NCBI GenBank assembly: GCA_021229015.1
Contig: CM037790.1
Coordinates: 55,462,361 to 55,526,360 of the forward strand
Reading direction: 5' to 3'
Length of the DNA: 64,000 nucleotides
Source: Solen grandis
Taxonomy: Eukaryota > Mollusca > Bivalvia > Adapedonta > Solenidae
The position numbers and the translations under genes were made by a program. Shown piece after piece: positions 62,276 to 64,000 of the stretch. The notes beneath the pieces are model-generated. The model ran no database searches. It saw nothing but the letters and a program-made list of their open reading frames with translations, and had not been told where the DNA came from. Every line of letters starts with the position of its first letter. Position 1 is the first letter of the stretch.

Positions 62276-64000
62276 CTGTACAAAGACAAGACAATTGATT
62301 ACTATTTATGACATTTCTTCGGCAAACTCTGTAAACAATGCAAAACGGTGATCCGAAAATAACAACACGTGCGTGACAATCACTGAACGGGCAAATAATC
62401 AACTATGTTAAGCTTTTTTTTTTCAAAGAAGAAGAAAAAGAAGAAAGAAAAAAGACGCGGTATGCATTATCATCACTCCGGTGTCCTCGTTGTCGTTGGC
62501 ATCGTGAACAATTTTAACCTTGGGCATAACTTCAAAACTGATATTTAAAGCTTCTGACATCAAAATCACTATTCTCATCAAATGCCATAGCTCTTAGGTC
62601 CATTTTGACCAAATTCATTTCCCTTTAAAAATAATAATAATAATAAAATAATAATAACATATGCGTATCTATAAAAATATAACATTAAATAACAAAACTA
62701 TATATGTGTATTGATTAATCAACACATTTAACACAATAGAATATATATCATGATACACATCATAATAATAAGCTGAGATGTAACAAACCGACTTGGTTAG
62801 TAGGTTGACTTGGTCTAGGCCGGTTTGGTAATTGGATCGAGTTGATCTTAATTTAAAAAAGAGTGAAACGAAATGTAGATCTATAATAAATCCTTTATAC
62901 AGTTTCTTGACAAGGTACATGACGGTTTATTCTCGGCTGGGGAATGTCATGTCACCCAAGCCGCTTATAACGAATTTATTATACTGCAAAGTTCAATCCA
63001 ATTTATGTGATAGTAAATAGAGGATAATTGTTTGTTTTGGTGTAAGATCGATTAATAATTTCACTGAGTAAATATAAACATGCCCGGATTCACCGCGGTG
63101 GCATAGGGGGCACGTGTGCCCCCCACCCCGGCTTGGTCATACAGTTTTCAAGGCTATAGTTTGATGAAATTGTCGTGATTGTGGTTAATTTATGTGCTCT
63201 TTAGTAGAAATCCCCATTGTGAGCCCCTTGTTCCTTACTCGACCAGTTACCAGACCCCTGCTGTTTCCGAGAGTATGTCACCTGGCAACAACACTAGGTG
63301 ACTGTGACTGTTTTATTCCGAGTCAGTCAGACACTGAAGTATATAACAACTAAGTGCCTGAATGTCACATACGTAAATAAAAGCGCGACAGGTTGTTTTA
63401 ATGTAATTATCGGGTATGTCTATTTTTTTTTTATTAAATAAACATCTTGACATATTTTCGTTAATATTGCTCCACTCTCTCTCCTATATTTTTTTAGATT
63501 TACATAAGTATGTATTTAAATGAAAAAGAAGCAAATTTGAAATAACAAACGCACAAGAATAGTTTTAATCAATGTATTTTAAATCTAATAAGAATATAAC
63601 CCAGTAATGTTATTGTTGTTGTTGTTGTTGAATAGAGCACAAAAAATAAATGTAATATTTATTTACTGCATTGTGCCAAGGAAAAACAACCTTATCAATT
63701 ACTTTTATTTATGTATGATATTTTCTTTCCTTTTTCATTTTGTTTATTTATTTTTATAGGTATATTGAAATGAAAATTTAGCATTACAAAGTTCTCCATC
63801 GCAAGCTAGCCTTGCAGTGTCTGCAAAAAAGATTGTAGATAGAACCATATAAAACATGGATACGGGTGTGTTTTTATTGGTAATTAACACGACTCTGCAC
63901 AGCTATACGCTACAGTAAAATTTTCGACCCAAGCGTCATTACTATTGAATTATAAACAAATAATAGCATTCGGCAAACAAACCATGATTGTTTCAACTAA
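62276..64000. other. region upstream of WDR31, no further gene recognised
   Basis: Holds a purine-rich stretch (62428-62455), an AATAAT patch (62630-62660), a ~50 base repeat shared with 23270-23320 at 63030-63078, a palindrome at 63106-63123 with an E-box CACGTG, and a GTT trinucleotide run (63612-63629). It should contain the WDR31 promoter, but no core element could be assigned. Confidence 0.45.
63106..63123. repeat. GC-rich palindrome containing CACGTG
   Basis: GGGGGCAC and GTGCCCCC are perfect arms around GT. The E-box hexamer is formed across the centre. It lies 0.85 kb upstream of the WDR31 start codon; a regulatory role is only a possibility. Confidence 0.6.

Overview
This is a gene-sparse, AT-rich metazoan genomic window, most likely from a bivalve mollusc. 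The genes have introns with GT-AG splice sites. The repeat content (tRNA-derived SINEs, ~165 bp monomer arrays with terminal hairpins, many short TIR elements, a CR1/jockey-type retrotransposon) is what I know from bivalve genomes. I cannot name the species. One scaffold gap of exactly 100 N lies at 39209-39308.

Two kinds of host gene are supported. (1) A complete WDR31 gene on the minus strand (43660-62255). I could assemble all ten coding exons by eye with consistent splice phases. They give 363 residues, a seven-bladed WD40 protein with an N-terminal MGxxxS myristoylation-type motif. (2) A small class I SAM-dependent methyltransferase on the plus strand (27810-31152, three exons, 280 aa), with a close paralogue in inverted orientation (38370-38864, minus) of which only the last exon is visible before the gap. 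A possible small secreted-protein first exon with a TATA box (8801-9064, minus) is a weaker call. It lies in a segment that is duplicated, in decayed form, near 20070-20680.

Region by region: 1-8700 is repeat-rich and unusually dense in the palindrome TGACGTCA. 8800-9340 holds the secreted-protein candidate. About 9880-16200 is a nearly intact non-LTR retrotransposon on the minus strand: ORF1 with coiled coil, ORF2 with endonuclease, reverse transcriptase and a 2A-like motif, broken by one apparent single-base frameshift. 17.5-20.7 kb repeats the TGACGTCA family and the duplicated segment, which carries a SINE whose empty site is preserved at 9.08 kb. 22.0-23.0 kb is an internally deleted mariner. 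25.7-27.2 kb holds a MITE with a 90 bp tandem duplication, an endonuclease relic and a 41 bp minisatellite. 27.8-38.9 kb is the methyltransferase pair, with monomer-array elements between. 39.3-43.6 kb is repeats only. 43.7-62.3 kb is WDR31, whose introns are filled with at least a dozen mobile elements. 62.3-64 kb has no recognised gene.

The most intriguing pattern is that several sequence-unrelated repeat families share one layout: a start near AACAAG/AACATGAG, often a small hairpin, a short arm, a tandem array of ~150-170 bp monomers, the complementary arm, and an AT-rich AAAA end. This looks like one mobilisation system using many different cargoes, possibly Helentron/HINE-like or the 'pearl' elements of bivalves, but no enzyme for it is encoded here. 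All exon structures, alignments and counts were made by eye; no database search was run.
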